Source: Spirochaeta isovalerica (GTDB taxonomy: Bacteria; Spirochaetota; Spirochaetia; DSM-2461). Taken from it: a stretch of 64,000 nt of DNA. The DNA lies in contig NZ_JACHGJ010000004.1 in assembly GCF_014207565.1 (NCBI RefSeq), positions 124,001 to 188,000 on the forward strand. The letters are read 5' to 3'. Below are positions 17,120-26,319 of the stretch, in pieces. The notes under the pieces were generated by a model. The model did not search any database and had not been told where the DNA came from. It saw only the letters and a list, made by a program, of their open reading frames with translations. The translations under genes and the position numbers were made by a program. Positions within the stretch are counted from its first letter, which is position 1; each line of letters begins with the position of its first letter.

Positions 17120-17722
17120 TCAGTAGAGCTCTATAAAGTTCTTCAGGAGCTGCAGTCCCGGTTCCCCGCTTTTTTCCGGGTGAAACTGGCAGGCCAGTAT
17201 ATTGTCTTTTACAGCCGCGGCCGTAAAGGGAATGCCGTACTCGCAGATAGCGGCTACATTTTCATCATTTTCCGAGGCAATATAATAAGAGTGGACAAAA
17301 TAGAACGATGAGTTCTGCGGAATATCTTTAAAAAGAGGCAGTTCCCTGTATTCGATTGTGTTCCACCCCATGTGAGGCACTTTCAACCCCATATCCGGAG
17401 CAAACCGTTTGACTTTACCGGGAATGATCCCCAGACAGGGCGTGTCCCTTTCCTCCGAGTGGTCGAAGACGATCTGAGCTCCGAGACAGATTCCCAGGAG
17501 CGGTTTTCCTGAGGAGGCGAATTCTTTAACGGCTTCTCCCAGTCCGGTGGACCGGAGGACTTCCATGGCGGAATAAGCTTCCCCCACACCGGGAAAAATC
17601 ATTTTATCGCATTTCAGCAGTTTTTCCGGATCGTCGGAGATAAAGAAGTCTCCATGAAGATGAGACAAAGCTGAATCCACGCTTTTCAGGTTTCCCGCTT
17701 TGTAATCGACAACTCCGATCAT
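17120..17722 (-). CDS. hisH: Imidazole glycerol phosphate synthase, glutaminase subunit
   Basis: A 200-residue class I glutamine amidotransferase. The nucleophile lies in [12 protein letters not shown] (Cys near 78), with FVHSYYI and the C-terminal [12 protein letters not shown] carrying the catalytic His and Glu. It begins [19 protein letters not shown], typical of HisH. It supplies ammonia to HisF, encoded 16 nt downstream. Start ATG 17722 has AGGAG about 8 nt upstream. Confidence 0.93.
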   Translation of the reverse strand: MIGVVDYKAGNLKSVDSALSHLHGDFFISDDPEKLLKCDKMIFPGVGEAYSAMEVLRSTGLGEAVKEFASSGKPLLGICLGAQIVFDHSEERDTPCLGIIPGKVKRFAPDMGLKVPHMGWNTIEYRELPLFKDIPQNSSFYFVHSYYIASENDENVAAICEYGIPFTAAAVKDNILACQFHPEKSGEPGLQLLKNFIELY

Positions 17723-17817
17723 ATACCTCTCCTTCCGATTTTGATTCTATGAAAAGATACACTAAATGAGAAAAACGGTAAAGAGCTGATTTTTCTGTGA
17801 ACAGTTAACCTCTGACC

Positions 17818-18723
17818 TTATTTCTCGTAGATATCCAGCTTGATAACATTGGAAATCATATCGCTGGCCATTTCCAGAGACAGGTTGAGCCCGCTCAATT
17901 CCACATCGTTCCATTGCGTATCGATTTTTATCGTTTTAAGGAACTGCTTGGTGTCGGGGTTTTCCGATGAAACGACGACGCCGAGGATAACCCATTTGAG
18001 CGCTGTGGAAAATGGCCTGGTCTTGGTAATGTCCTTCATTCTCACCAGTCCCATGATTTCGTATTCAGGCTCTTCGCCTTCAGCAACAGGTTCAACTTTG
18101 TTCATGGATATGTAGAAGAGATCGACCTCGAGGTCAGCCAGATTGGGAGAAAGAGCCGTCAGAACGTCCCGGGACGGCTGGGGATAATAGAGAATGATGT
18201 CCGATTCTATGAAATGGTCGCGCACGTCCCTGGGCAGATAGACCGGTACGGGATCGACGCGATTGGTCAGGATTTCATCGATTTTTCCTTCGGAAAAAAG
18301 GATTTTCCCTTTTTCGGGAACGATCTGAATACCGGCTTCCGCATTGGTAATGGTCCCCGACTCCCTGTCGGTTTGCGCCCAGTCCTTCGAAACTCTCAGG
18401 CCGAGCTTCATCATCCCGCTGTTATATTCCCCTTCGGATATCATATGAATGCCGGGATCAGCCAGGTCCAGGGGATTCTCCAGTCCGAGACAGACCGTAT
18501 GGCTTCTGTCGATTATGGACTGGAGGTCTTTGTTGTCAATTCCCATCTTCGTAATGGTGCGATTGAACAATTCCCGGTTTCCATCGATGTTGACGTTCAG
18601 GAAGACCTTGGAGTCAGCAGGCAGCCAGGTTATGCGCTTGTCAGCCGGCAACAGAGCGGGCATGCTCCTGCAACCGGTAAAAATTACGATGGTCAGAAGA
18701 ATTATCCCGCTCAGTTTTTTCAT
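17818..18723 (-). CDS. Predicted lipoprotein of unknown function
   Basis: A 301-residue protein with a lipoprotein signal peptide: MKK, hydrophobic stretch, then lipobox IFTGC with Cys18. The mature part starts RSMPALLPADKRITWLPADSKV and has no motif I recognise. LPADSKVFLNVNIDGNRELF recalls proteins with a beta-rich fold but this is weak. It lies downstream of ileS and its terminator, so it probably has its own promoter, and is followed by about 95 nt before hisH. Envelope location is inferred from the signal only. Confidence 0.75.
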   Translation of the reverse strand: MKKLSGIILLTIVIFTGCRSMPALLPADKRITWLPADSKVFLNVNIDGNRELFNRTITKMGIDNKDLQSIIDRSHTVCLGLENPLDLADPGIHMISEGEYNSGMMKLGLRVSKDWAQTDRESGTITNAEAGIQIVPEKGKILFSEGKIDEILTNRVDPVPVYLPRDVRDHFIESDIILYYPQPSRDVLTALSPNLADLEVDLFYISMNKVEPVAEGEEPEYEIMGLVRMKDITKTRPFSTALKWVILGVVVSSENPDTKQFLKTIKIDTQWNDVELSGLNLSLEMASDMISNVIKLDIYEK

Positions 18724-18758
18724 GGTAGCTCCCTTTTGGTCAGTTCTTTTAAAGAATA

Positions 18759-18778
18759 AAGCGGAGCCGGGCTCCGCT
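18759..18778 (-). terminator. ileS terminator
   Basis: Stem AGCGGAGC / GCTCCGCT (8 bp, 3-nt loop) lies just after the ileS stop. On the minus strand it is followed by TTTATTCTTT, a broken U-run. Confidence 0.75.
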
Positions 18779-18783
18779 GCAAG

Positions 18784-21700
18784 TTAATTTTTTACAAGAG
18801 AGATCATACAGGTTTCGTCACCGCAAGCGGCTTCGACAGCATCATCTTTCTTTTCCCAGGTCCACTTCGATGTCAGCGTTTCCTGCATCAGGTGCTCTTC
18901 GAAGGCTTCCACGGCGATTTTTACCGCTTCGGAACCATCAATGGAAAGGCTGATCCGGTCTGTTACGTCCAGATTGCTCTCTTTTCTCAGATTCTGAACT
19001 GAACGGACGATGTCTCTTACGATACCTTCGTTTTTCAGTTCCTCGGTAATTTCCGGATCAAGCGCGATGGTCAGAGATCCTTCGTTGAGAACTTTGAGGT
19101 TCTCTTTTTCCTGTCTCTGAATCATAAGATGCTCTTCAGTGATGTCGAGGTTTGTATGCTCAGTTCCTTCGAACTCGATATTGAGAGTCGAGCCCTCGAG
19201 AACGGTCTGGATCTCATCCATTGTGAGTGTTTCAATTCTCGAAGCGGCGGCTTTCATATCCTTTCCGAGGATTTTTCCGAGCACGCGGAAGTTGGCCTTG
19301 GCGGAGTATTCAACCAGGTCTTCTTCGTTTTCACGGAAAAGGACTTCTTTGACATTGAGCTCTTCGCGGATGATATCCACCATCTCGAAAAGGACTTTCT
19401 TCTCGTCTTTGTCTCTGGTAACCAGATGCATAGCCTTGAGGGGCTGTCTGGTTTTCAGGTTGTGTATGCTTCTGAGCGCCCGCCCCATGGAAACAGCCTG
19501 CTGAGTCAGAGCCATTTTGAGCTCCAGCTCCTCATCTCTCGCCGATGTATCCGCTACGGGATAGTCGCAGAGATGAACCGAATCGGGCATATCATCGGTC
19601 TTCAGATTGAGATAAATCTCTTCAGTCACGAAGGGGATGATAGGTGCGGCGATTTTTATAACCGTCATAAGGGCATGGTACAGCGTTCCGTATGCCTGGA
19701 ACTTGTCTCCGTCGTTTTCCGATTTCCAGAAACGCCTTCTCGACCGTCTGATGTACCAGTTGTTGAGCTGATCGATAAAGGAAACGATCGGACCGATGGC
19801 TTTCTGCACTTCATAAGCTTCGAGCTGTTCCGTTACTTCGGCAACCATTTTTTCCGTTTCCGAAAGAATCCACTGGTCGAGGGGATTCTCGGGATTTTCC
19901 GGTTTGCCTTCCGGTTTCACCATATCGATATTGGCGTAAGTCACGTAAAAGCTGTAGGCATTCCAGAAAGGAATGATGATGCTTTTGAGAACTTCTTTAA
20001 CACCGTCATCGGAATATTTCAGGCTCTCGGCCCGAACGCAGGCGGAATTCATCAGGAAAAGCCTGAGAGCATCGGCTCCGAAGTTGCTGATGACAACCAT
20101 GGGGTCGGTGTAGTTTCTCTCGGACTTGGACATTTTCTTTCCGTCTTCAGCCAGAACCAGTCCGTTGACGATGACGTTGCGGAAGGCCGGTTTGTCGAAG
20201 AGCGCCGCGGCCAGAATGGTCAGCGTATAGAACCATCCTCTCGTCTGGTCCAATCCTTCGGAGATGAACTCGGCGGGGAAGTTGGCTTCGAACTTCTCCT
20301 TGTTCTCGAAAGGATAGTGGTTCTGCGCGTAAGGCATAGCCCCCGATTCGAACCAGCAGTCCAGAACTTCGGGGATTCTCTTCATTTCGCCGCCGCAGTC
20401 GCATTTGAATGTGATATGGTCGACAAAATGCTTGTGGAGGTCGGTCACATCCTGACCGGAACGGTCCTTCAGTTCCTGGCGGCTTCCGATACAATCCGTT
20501 TTGCCGCAGTCGGGACATTTCCAGACGGGGATGGGGTTACCCCAGTATCTGTTTCGCGAGATGGCCCATTCTCTGGCATCCTCCAGCCATTTTCCGAATC
20601 TCCCCTTCTGCAGATGCGAGGGAACCCAGTTGATGGTATCGTTGGCATCGAGCATTTTCTGCTTGATGCTGGGAACATCGACGAACCAGGAGCTTACGGC
20701 TCTGTAGATAAGAGGAGATTTACATCTCCAGCAGTGGGGATAGGAGTGAAGATACTGGTCTCTTTTGATCAGTTTCCCTTCCTCTCTCAGCCTGGTGATG
20801 ATGTCTTTATCGCAGTCCTTTACGAAACGTCCTTTGTACTCGGGGATTTCACTGGTAAACTGACATTCGTCATCAATAGGACATTTTACATTGATATCTG
20901 TTTTCTTCAGAGTGTTGTAGTCGTCTTCACCGAAACCGGGAGCGGTGTGGACCATCCCTGTACCGTCTTCGGTTGTCACGTAGTCGGCCAGATAGACTTT
21001 GAAGGCGCCATTATCCGCTTCTTCGGCGAAATAGTCGAAAAGCGGCTCATAGGCCAGGCCTTCAAGTTCCGTTCCCTTGTAACGGGCGACGATCTCGTAA
21101 TCCTCTTCGCTCTTGTAGTAAGCGGAAAGTCTTTCCTCACCGAGAATGAAGAACTCCTCACCGTCTTTTACCTTGACGTACTCGATGTCCGGTCCGGCAG
21201 CCAGCGCCAGGTTGGACGGAAGGGTCCAGGGCGTGGTCGTCCAGGCCAGTAGATAGGTATTATCTTCGCCTTTAACTTTGAACCGGATGGTGATGGCCGG
21301 ATCGTGAACGTCCTGGTAGCCTCCGAGATTCAGCTCGTGGTTGGACAGAACGGTGGAACAGCGGGGGCAGTAGGGAAGGATTTTATGACCTTCATAAACG
21401 AGACCTTTGTCCCAGAGCTGCTTGAACACCCACCAGATGGATTCCATGTAATCGGGATCCATGGTTTTATAGTCATCTTCGAAATCGACCCACCGGCCGA
21501 GTCTGTTAATTACGGTTTCCCATTCGTTTGTGTAGCGCAGCACGATCGAGCGGCACTGTTCATTGAACTCGGTTACACCGAATTTCTCAATTTCCGTTTT
21601 TCCGGAAATACCGAGTTCCTTCTCCATTTCGTATTCTACAGGAAGTCCATGGCAGTCCCAACCGAAACGGCGTTCCACCTTATTACCTTTCATGGTCTGG

Positions 21701-21924
21701 TAACGGGGAATGATATCTTTCAATGTACCGGGTACGAAATGCCCGAAATGGGGCAATCCAGTAGCAAATGGAGGTCCGTCGTAGAATACATATTCGGGAG
21801 AGCCTTCTCTCTGTTCAATCGACCGCTTGAAAATTCCCTTGTCTTCCCAGAATTTGAGAATGGCTTCTTCCATCTCGGGAAAGTTTACACGCGGGTCTAC
21901 AGGTTTGTACAAGTTGTCCTCCAA
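18784..21924 (-). CDS. ileS: Isoleucyl-tRNA synthetase (eukaryotic-like type)
   Basis: A 1046-residue class I synthetase charging tRNA-Ile. The ATP-binding HIGH motif appears as HFGH in PPFATGLPHFGHFVPGTLKD (about 50-69), and KMSKS as DGKKMSKSERNYTDP near 595. CP1 editing domain features (AWTTTPWTLPSN) lie near 228, and a zinc-like CPDCGKTDC cluster near 475. The length, the HFGH segment and the KMSKSERNY context match the eukaryotic/archaeal-like IleRS class found in spirochaetes and some other bacteria, a class often insensitive to mupirocin. No T-box leader is visible upstream. Confidence 0.95.
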   Translation of the reverse strand: MEDNLYKPVDPRVNFPEMEEAILKFWEDKGIFKRSIEQREGSPEYVFYDGPPFATGLPHFGHFVPGTLKDIIPRYQTMKGNKVERRFGWDCHGLPVEYEMEKELGISGKTEIEKFGVTEFNEQCRSIVLRYTNEWETVINRLGRWVDFEDDYKTMDPDYMESIWWVFKQLWDKGLVYEGHKILPYCPRCSTVLSNHELNLGGYQDVHDPAITIRFKVKGEDNTYLLAWTTTPWTLPSNLALAAGPDIEYVKVKDGEEFFILGEERLSAYYKSEEDYEIVARYKGTELEGLAYEPLFDYFAEEADNGAFKVYLADYVTTEDGTGMVHTAPGFGEDDYNTLKKTDINVKCPIDDECQFTSEIPEYKGRFVKDCDKDIITRLREEGKLIKRDQYLHSYPHCWRCKSPLIYRAVSSWFVDVPSIKQKMLDANDTINWVPSHLQKGRFGKWLEDAREWAISRNRYWGNPIPVWKCPDCGKTDCIGSRQELKDRSGQDVTDLHKHFVDHITFKCDCGGEMKRIPEVLDCWFESGAMPYAQNHYPFENKEKFEANFPAEFISEGLDQTRGWFYTLTILAAALFDKPAFRNVIVNGLVLAEDGKKMSKSERNYTDPMVVISNFGADALRLFLMNSACVRAESLKYSDDGVKEVLKSIIIPFWNAYSFYVTYANIDMVKPEGKPENPENPLDQWILSETEKMVAEVTEQLEAYEVQKAIGPIVSFIDQLNNWYIRRSRRRFWKSENDGDKFQAYGTLYHALMTVIKIAAPIIPFVTEEIYLNLKTDDMPDSVHLCDYPVADTSARDEELELKMALTQQAVSMGRALRSIHNLKTRQPLKAMHLVTRDKDEKKVLFEMVDIIREELNVKEVLFRENEEDLVEYSAKANFRVLGKILGKDMKAAASRIETLTMDEIQTVLEGSTLNIEFEGTEHTNLDITEEHLMIQRQEKENLKVLNEGSLTIALDPEITEELKNEGIVRDIVRSVQNLRKESNLDVTDRISLSIDGSEAVKIAVEAFEEHLMQETLTSKWTWEKKDDAVEAACGDETCMISLVKN

Positions 21925-22029
21925 ATATGATTATCTAAATCTATCCGCATATAATATTTAAATTTCCAAGATTAGACAAGTCTTAGCGAGATGTTAAACC
22001 GGGTATGGATTCCCGCTATTAATGAGAAA

Positions 22030-22971
22030 CTAGGCGGAAATACGCTTTCTTCCGCTGAAGAAAAGAATAACCGATAACCCTATGGCAAACATGCCCGTCA
22101 GAGACAGCGGATCGGGTGATTCTCCGGGAATGATGATCCAGCTGAAGACTGCGCCTGCTACGGGAATAATAAATTTCCAGATGCTTAATGTGGGAACGGG
22201 AACGCCGCGGTCTTTGAGAAGATAGAACCAGATGGAAAAAGCTGTCGCCGACAGAAAAGCCAGATAGATAAGAGCCGTGAAAAATTCCGGTTCAGGATCA
22301 AGGAAGATATCGCTGCGGAAGGTTCCCGAAACCAGCGATGCGAAAAAGAGGATCAGTCCGCCAGTAGATATCTGCAGAGAATTGAGCAGAACCGGATTGA
22401 TAGGGCTTCTCTTCCTGGCGATGTAGATGCTGGAAAAGGCGCTTGAGATACTCCCCGACAGCATCAGGACGATTCCCAGAATCTCCCTCCTTCCCCCGAT
22501 CGTAGACAGATCTCCCTTCCCCGCTCCGATAAAAACAATGCCTGATACGGCGATGAGAAAACTGAGGATTCTCCGAAAGGTCAGCCTGTTGCCCTCTCCG
22601 GACAGAAAGTAGTGGGCCAGAAGAGCTCCGACAAGAGGAGAGATTCCATTGACGATAGCTCCCGTTGATGCTTCGACCATATCCATGGAGATAAAGAAAA
22701 AGGAGTACAGGAGAACCGTCTGCAGAAAAGAAACCGTAAGTATCATCGGCCAGAACTTTTTTATCTCCACAAGGATCCGGGCCGGCGAACCGCAGAGGGG
22801 AAGAAGTATTAATCCCGCGAGAAAGAATCTCATTCCGGCAAAAGAAAGAGGATCTGTGTACTGCAGCCCTGTCTTCACGCCGGCGAAAGCTGTCGCCCAG
22901 AGGAGACAGGCCGCCACAGCCAGAGGGGCTGTGGGGATTCTGTCAATGAATGATCTAAAGGGTGAACTCAA
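22030..22971 (-). CDS. EamA/DMT-superfamily transporter
   Basis: A 313-residue inner-membrane protein with about ten hydrophobic segments arranged as two EamA repeats (residues about 15-145 and 160-305). Motifs include LLWATAFAGVKTGLQYTDPLSFAGMRFF in repeat 1 and a matching segment in repeat 2. Family members export metabolites such as amino acids or act as drug/metabolite permeases; substrate not predictable. Its start overlaps the end of the aminopeptidase P gene by 17 nt, indicating co-translation. Confidence 0.85.
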   Translation of the reverse strand: MSSPFRSFIDRIPTAPLAVAACLLWATAFAGVKTGLQYTDPLSFAGMRFFLAGLILLPLCGSPARILVEIKKFWPMILTVSFLQTVLLYSFFFISMDMVEASTGAIVNGISPLVGALLAHYFLSGEGNRLTFRRILSFLIAVSGIVFIGAGKGDLSTIGGRREILGIVLMLSGSISSAFSSIYIARKRSPINPVLLNSLQISTGGLILFFASLVSGTFRSDIFLDPEPEFFTALIYLAFLSATAFSIWFYLLKDRGVPVPTLSIWKFIIPVAGAVFSWIIIPGESPDPLSLTGMFAIGLSVILFFSGRKRISA

Positions 22972-24739
22972 TAGTTCTCCCCTTCAGCCAGCTCTTTTCC
23001 TGGTCATCGAGGTAAGGGGCGATTCTGTTGTAGACATCCTGGTTGTAACTGTTGATCCAGCTCCGCTCTTCATCGGTCAGCAGGGAGAGATCGATCAGTT
23101 CGGGATCATAGGGGCAGAGGGTCAGAGTTTCGAATTCATAGAAATTTCCGAACTCGGTTTCCCTGTCCTTCTTCACGAGAACCAGGTTTTCAATTCTGAT
23201 CCCGTGGCTCCCCTCGCGGTAAATTCCCGGTTCATTGGAGATAACCATACCGGGCTCCAGAGCCACATCGATCGGTTTGGGACTGATATTCATAGGGCCT
23301 TCATGGACACTGAGGTAATGTCCAACGCCGTGCCCGGTTCCATGTCCGTAGTCGATCCCTTCGCGCCACATATCCATTCTGGCCAGCAGATCGAGCTGAT
23401 AACCTCGGGTCCCCCGGGGAAATTTGGCCAGAGATAAGGCAATATGCCCTTTCAGGACAAGGGTGTAATCGCGGATTTCCTGCTCCGTCGGATTTCCCAG
23501 AGTCAAAGTTCTGGTGATATCAGTCGTTCCGCCGGGATACTGTCCGCCCGAATCGATAAGGAACAGACCGCCCTTCTCGTCAACCGAGAACTGACCTTCT
23601 TCATCGGCGCTGTAATGGCAGAGAGCCCCATGAGCCCTGTAGCCGGGAATCGGCGTGAAGCTTTCTCCTGCGAACTCATCGCCCATTTTCCTGAAGGATA
23701 GGAGTTTGGCTGCAAGAGACAGTTCCGTTTGACCTGTGAGAGAGTTTTCTTTTATCCATTTTATGAAACGGACCATCGCCGCTCCGTCACGCTCCATGAC
23801 TTTCCGGAGATTCTCAATCTCCACTTCATTTTTCAGAGCTTTCATCGATGTGGTCGGGTTTGTTTCATATCGCACTTCCGCGCCTTCCCCCAGGGAATTG
23901 ACCAGACTCACGCTCAGTTTGGAACGGTCGGCCAGAACCAGAGATCCTTTTCCGATTGCCCCGAGAGCTTTTGTGATTTCATCGTAGGGGCGGATGGAAA
24001 TGCGGTCTTTTTTCAGTGCCTCCTTAACTGGCGCGGCTTTCTTTTCATGAATGAAAAGTTCGGCGCCGTCCATAGTTATGACGGCATAGGAAACAGCGAC
24101 GGGAATGGTGTCGAGGTCCTTGCCTCTGATATTGAAAAGCCAGCAGATATCTTCCAGAGCGGAGAGGACATGATGGGTCGCTCCGTAACGCGACATGACG
24201 TCCCGGAGAGCTTTCAGTTTATCAGCCCGGCTTCTGCCGTTGTACTTCTCATCGTGAAGGAAAAGACTGCCCATTGGCAGAGACGGTCGGTCTTCAGTCC
24301 AGATCCCGTCGATCAGTGGCGCTTCAGTTTCCAGGCGTATCCCGGTTTTGCCCAGGAGAGTTTCCAGTTTTTCCGCACTGCCGACCGACAGATTCTTACC
24401 GTCCAGACCGACGATCTGTCCTTTCTTCATGTTTTCAGAGAGCCACTGTTCATAGGAGGGGACTCCGGGCATACCGTATTTGAATAATTCTATTCCCGAA
24501 TCTTTCAGCTCTTCCTCCGCCTGAATATAGTACCGGAAATCGGTCCACAATCCGGCGGTATCCATGGTGACGACCACTGTAGCGGCGCTCCCGGTAAAGC
24601 CGGAAATCCACTTGCGGCACTGCCAGTGGGGCGCTACATATTCCGATCCGTGGGGATCTTCCGAAGGGATGATATAGGCCTGAAGCCCCTTCTCCTCCAT
24701 CTTCATCCGGAGAGCTGAAATTCGTTCGTGAATAGTCAT
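22955..24739 (-). CDS. Aminopeptidase P family (M24B) Xaa-Pro peptidase, long form
   Basis: A 594-residue three-domain enzyme like animal cytosolic aminopeptidase P, longer than the ~440-residue E. coli PepP. Two creatinase-like N-terminal domains precede a pita-bread domain. Metal ligands lie in LIDSGGQYPGGTTDITRT (two Asp), GHGTGHGVGHYL (His), VISNEPGIYREG (Glu) and GIRIENLVLV (Glu), all intact. It removes N-terminal residues preceding proline using two divalent metals. Cytoplasmic, no signal. Start ATG 24739 has AGAGGT upstream. It is divergent from the guanylyltransferase gene. Confidence 0.92.
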   Translation of the reverse strand: MTIHERISALRMKMEEKGLQAYIIPSEDPHGSEYVAPHWQCRKWISGFTGSAATVVVTMDTAGLWTDFRYYIQAEEELKDSGIELFKYGMPGVPSYEQWLSENMKKGQIVGLDGKNLSVGSAEKLETLLGKTGIRLETEAPLIDGIWTEDRPSLPMGSLFLHDEKYNGRSRADKLKALRDVMSRYGATHHVLSALEDICWLFNIRGKDLDTIPVAVSYAVITMDGAELFIHEKKAAPVKEALKKDRISIRPYDEITKALGAIGKGSLVLADRSKLSVSLVNSLGEGAEVRYETNPTTSMKALKNEVEIENLRKVMERDGAAMVRFIKWIKENSLTGQTELSLAAKLLSFRKMGDEFAGESFTPIPGYRAHGALCHYSADEEGQFSVDEKGGLFLIDSGGQYPGGTTDITRTLTLGNPTEQEIRDYTLVLKGHIALSLAKFPRGTRGYQLDLLARMDMWREGIDYGHGTGHGVGHYLSVHEGPMNISPKPIDVALEPGMVISNEPGIYREGSHGIRIENLVLVKKDRETEFGNFYEFETLTLCPYDPELIDLSLLTDEERSWINSYNQDVYNRIAPYLDDQEKSWLKGRTIEFTL

Positions 24740-24776
24740 AGTTTTTTACCTCTGTTCGGGAAATTTCCCCCTATAA

Positions 24777-24786
24777 GGTATACCTA
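24777..24786. promoter_or_regulatory. Palindrome AGGTATACCT in divergent region
   Basis: A perfect 10-bp palindrome between aminopeptidase P and the guanylyltransferase gene. On both strands it contains TATACC, a possible -10 box. Operator or promoter role is only suggested. Confidence 0.25.
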
Positions 24787-24809
24787 AAAATAACTTTGTT
24801 CAACTTTTT

Positions 24810-24929
24810 CCTAAACCGGAGATTTCCATTGCCGATAGTAATACTGTAGCGGGTCGGAGACTTCCCCTCCCAATCGAATATCCACCCGCTGATCTACGAA
24901 GTTCCGGTCCCCGCCGGAACTTTTTTTTT
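24810..24929 (+). ncRNA. Candidate small RNA or leader RNA ending in an intrinsic terminator
   Basis: No plus-strand gene lies upstream, yet a textbook plus-strand terminator ends at 24929, so something is transcribed here. The preceding sequence folds: AGCGGGT (24848-24854) pairs perfectly with ACCCGCT (24893-24899 region) around a ~30-nt loop containing CTTCCCCTCCC, a C-rich stretch complementary to Shine-Dalgarno sequences. It does not match tRNA, tmRNA, SRP RNA or a riboswitch I know. It could be a trans-acting sRNA or an attenuator for the guanylyltransferase gene 85 nt further on. The 5' end is a guess. Confidence 0.35.
24901..24929 (+). terminator. Strong orphan intrinsic terminator
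   Basis: Perfect stem GTTCCGG / CCGGAAC with 6-nt loop (TCCCCG) followed by nine T residues. It points in the plus direction although the nearest upstream gene is on the minus strand. Confidence 0.85.
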
Positions 24930-25013
24930 ATAAGAACCGGACTCCGATGCTGTCGCGCCGACGAAATACCTTTTTTGCTTTTAATCCCTTCTATTTTTGT
25001 TATACTCAACGGT

Positions 25014-26069
25014 ATGATTGATCATGTTATAATTATGGCCGGCGGCGCGGGCACCAGACTCTGGCCGGCTTCTACCAATACCCGACCCAAACAGTTTATG
25101 AAAATCGGCGGCAATGATTCTCTGATAACTTCCGCCATAAAACGAGGTTTTGCCCTGGATCACCGGGGGTATGTCATTATCGTGACACACAGAGATCATC
25201 TGAAACCGGCCCTCGATGAGTGCTCGGCATTGCCTGAGGAGATGAGAAAGCGAATTGTCATCCTCCCGGAACCATTTGCCAGAAACACGGCTCCGGCTCT
25301 GATGCTCGCGGCGGCCTGGCTGAAATGGAAAGGCGAGGAAAACTCTTCGGTCATCGTTCTGGCAGCGGACCACATAATAAACGATACCGACGGTTTTATC
25401 GCGTCTGTAGAAAAAGCTTCGCAGCTGGCCGAAAAAGACAGACTTGTTCCCTTTGGAATTCCTCCTGTCAGCGCCGAAACCGGATACGGCTACATTGAAG
25501 CGGGAAAAACTTTCCTTCCCGGCCTGGAAGTGGTCTCATTCAAGGAAAAGCCGGATCTGAAAACAGCGGTGAAGTTTGTTGCGGCGGGCAATTTCTACTG
25601 GAACTCAGGTATGTTTGTCTATCCGGTCAGCCTGTTTTATGATGAACTGAGGGTTCACACTCCGGAAGTTGTTGAGCCTTTCGATAGTATTGACTTCCGC
25701 GACGGGCAGTTCGCCGCGGAAAAAGACTTAACCTACCTGAAAGATATCGATGCGATAACTCCCGTTTACGAAAAAGTCCTTAAAATTTCCATTGATTATG
25801 CGCTTATGGAAAAGAGTCATAAAATCGCCATGGCTGAGGCTGAATTCGACTGGAACGATGTGGGAAGCTGGGATGTTATTTCCGAAATAGACAAAAGCGA
25901 AAAAAACACCCTAACGGTCAAGGGCCGGAATAATTTTGTCTACGGCGACGACGTACAGGTGGCATTCTGCGGAGTGAGTGATCTGATAGTGGTTGTGGAA
26001 GAGGGAAAAATACTGATCTGCCGCAAGGGAGAATCCCAGCTGGTCAAAGAGGTGACCGAAAAACTTTAA
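25014..26069 (+). CDS. Mannose-1-phosphate guanylyltransferase
   Basis: A ~351-residue single-domain ManC-type enzyme making GDP-mannose from GTP and mannose-1-phosphate. The N-terminal IIMAGGAGTRLWPAST and PKQFMK, then ARNTAPALMLAAAWL, VLAADHII, FKEKPDLKTA, YWNSGMFVY and FDWNDVGSWD are classic. There is no fused phosphomannose isomerase domain. I start at the ATG at 25014 because the homology begins there; the upstream extension has no similarity. No Shine-Dalgarno precedes it, but TATACT (25001-25006) lies 7 nt before the ATG, consistent with a leaderless message. It may feed the surface glycans of this organism. Confidence 0.92.
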   Translation: MIDHVIIMAGGAGTRLWPASTNTRPKQFMKIGGNDSLITSAIKRGFALDHRGYVIIVTHRDHLKPALDECSALPEEMRKRIVILPEPFARNTAPALMLAAAWLKWKGEENSSVIVLAADHIINDTDGFIASVEKASQLAEKDRLVPFGIPPVSAETGYGYIEAGKTFLPGLEVVSFKEKPDLKTAVKFVAAGNFYWNSGMFVYPVSLFYDELRVHTPEVVEPFDSIDFRDGQFAAEKDLTYLKDIDAITPVYEKVLKISIDYALMEKSHKIAMAEAEFDWNDVGSWDVISEIDKSEKNTLTVKGRNNFVYGDDVQVAFCGVSDLIVVVEEGKILICRKGESQLVKEVTEKL

Positions 26070-26180
26070 TCCCGACAGGTCCGGCTTTCAATATATCTCC
26101 TGCCCCTTGCCCCCTTTTGTAGGGGATTCAGAGAGTCGTTCTCTTTTTCAAACCCTGCGTTTATGCGAATAAGTCGAAGA

Positions 26181-26315
26181 CTCAAATGCTCTTGTTCGCC
26201 GCTGCGAGTCTCGCGGCTCATGTTCGGACCGGTTCATCCGTTTAAGGGTCGGCGGCTCAAATGATCTTGTTCGCCGCTGCGAGTCTCGCGGCTCATGTTC
26301 GGACCGGTTCATCCG
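26181..26315. repeat. Tandem intergenic repeat, two 60-bp copies with 75-bp period
   Basis: Copy 1 (26181-26240) and copy 2 (26256-26315) differ at one position (CTCAAATG then C or A). Each contains CGCCGCTGCGAG-T-CTCGCGGC, able to form a GC-rich hairpin. The last copy continues into GGACCGG-ttcat-CCGGTCC, another 7-bp stem, which lies just beyond the stop of the following minus-strand gene. A 33-codon plus-strand frame (from 26163) runs through the first copy, but I regard it as a non-coding repeat. Confidence 0.75.
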
Positions 26316-26319
26316 GTCC

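Noticed and set aside
19129-21252. 707-residue open frame on the plus strand opposite ileS
   Set aside because: Lies wholly antisense to the well-supported isoleucyl-tRNA synthetase, has no recognisable motif, and long antisense frames arise from the codon use of such genes.
24850-24900. Possible tRNA from a 7-bp stem with an AATCGAATATCC stretch resembling a T-arm
   Set aside because: Only about 40 nt separate the outer arms, too short for a tRNA, and no anticodon arm can be drawn.
24800-25009. 69-residue minus-strand frame before the guanylyltransferase gene
   Set aside because: No ribosome-binding site, low-complexity basic translation, and it covers the terminator and RNA-like region.
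26163-26264. 33-codon plus-strand frame through the 75-bp repeat
   Set aside because: Formed by the hairpin repeat; the second copy is broken by a stop. It is more likely a non-coding repeat.
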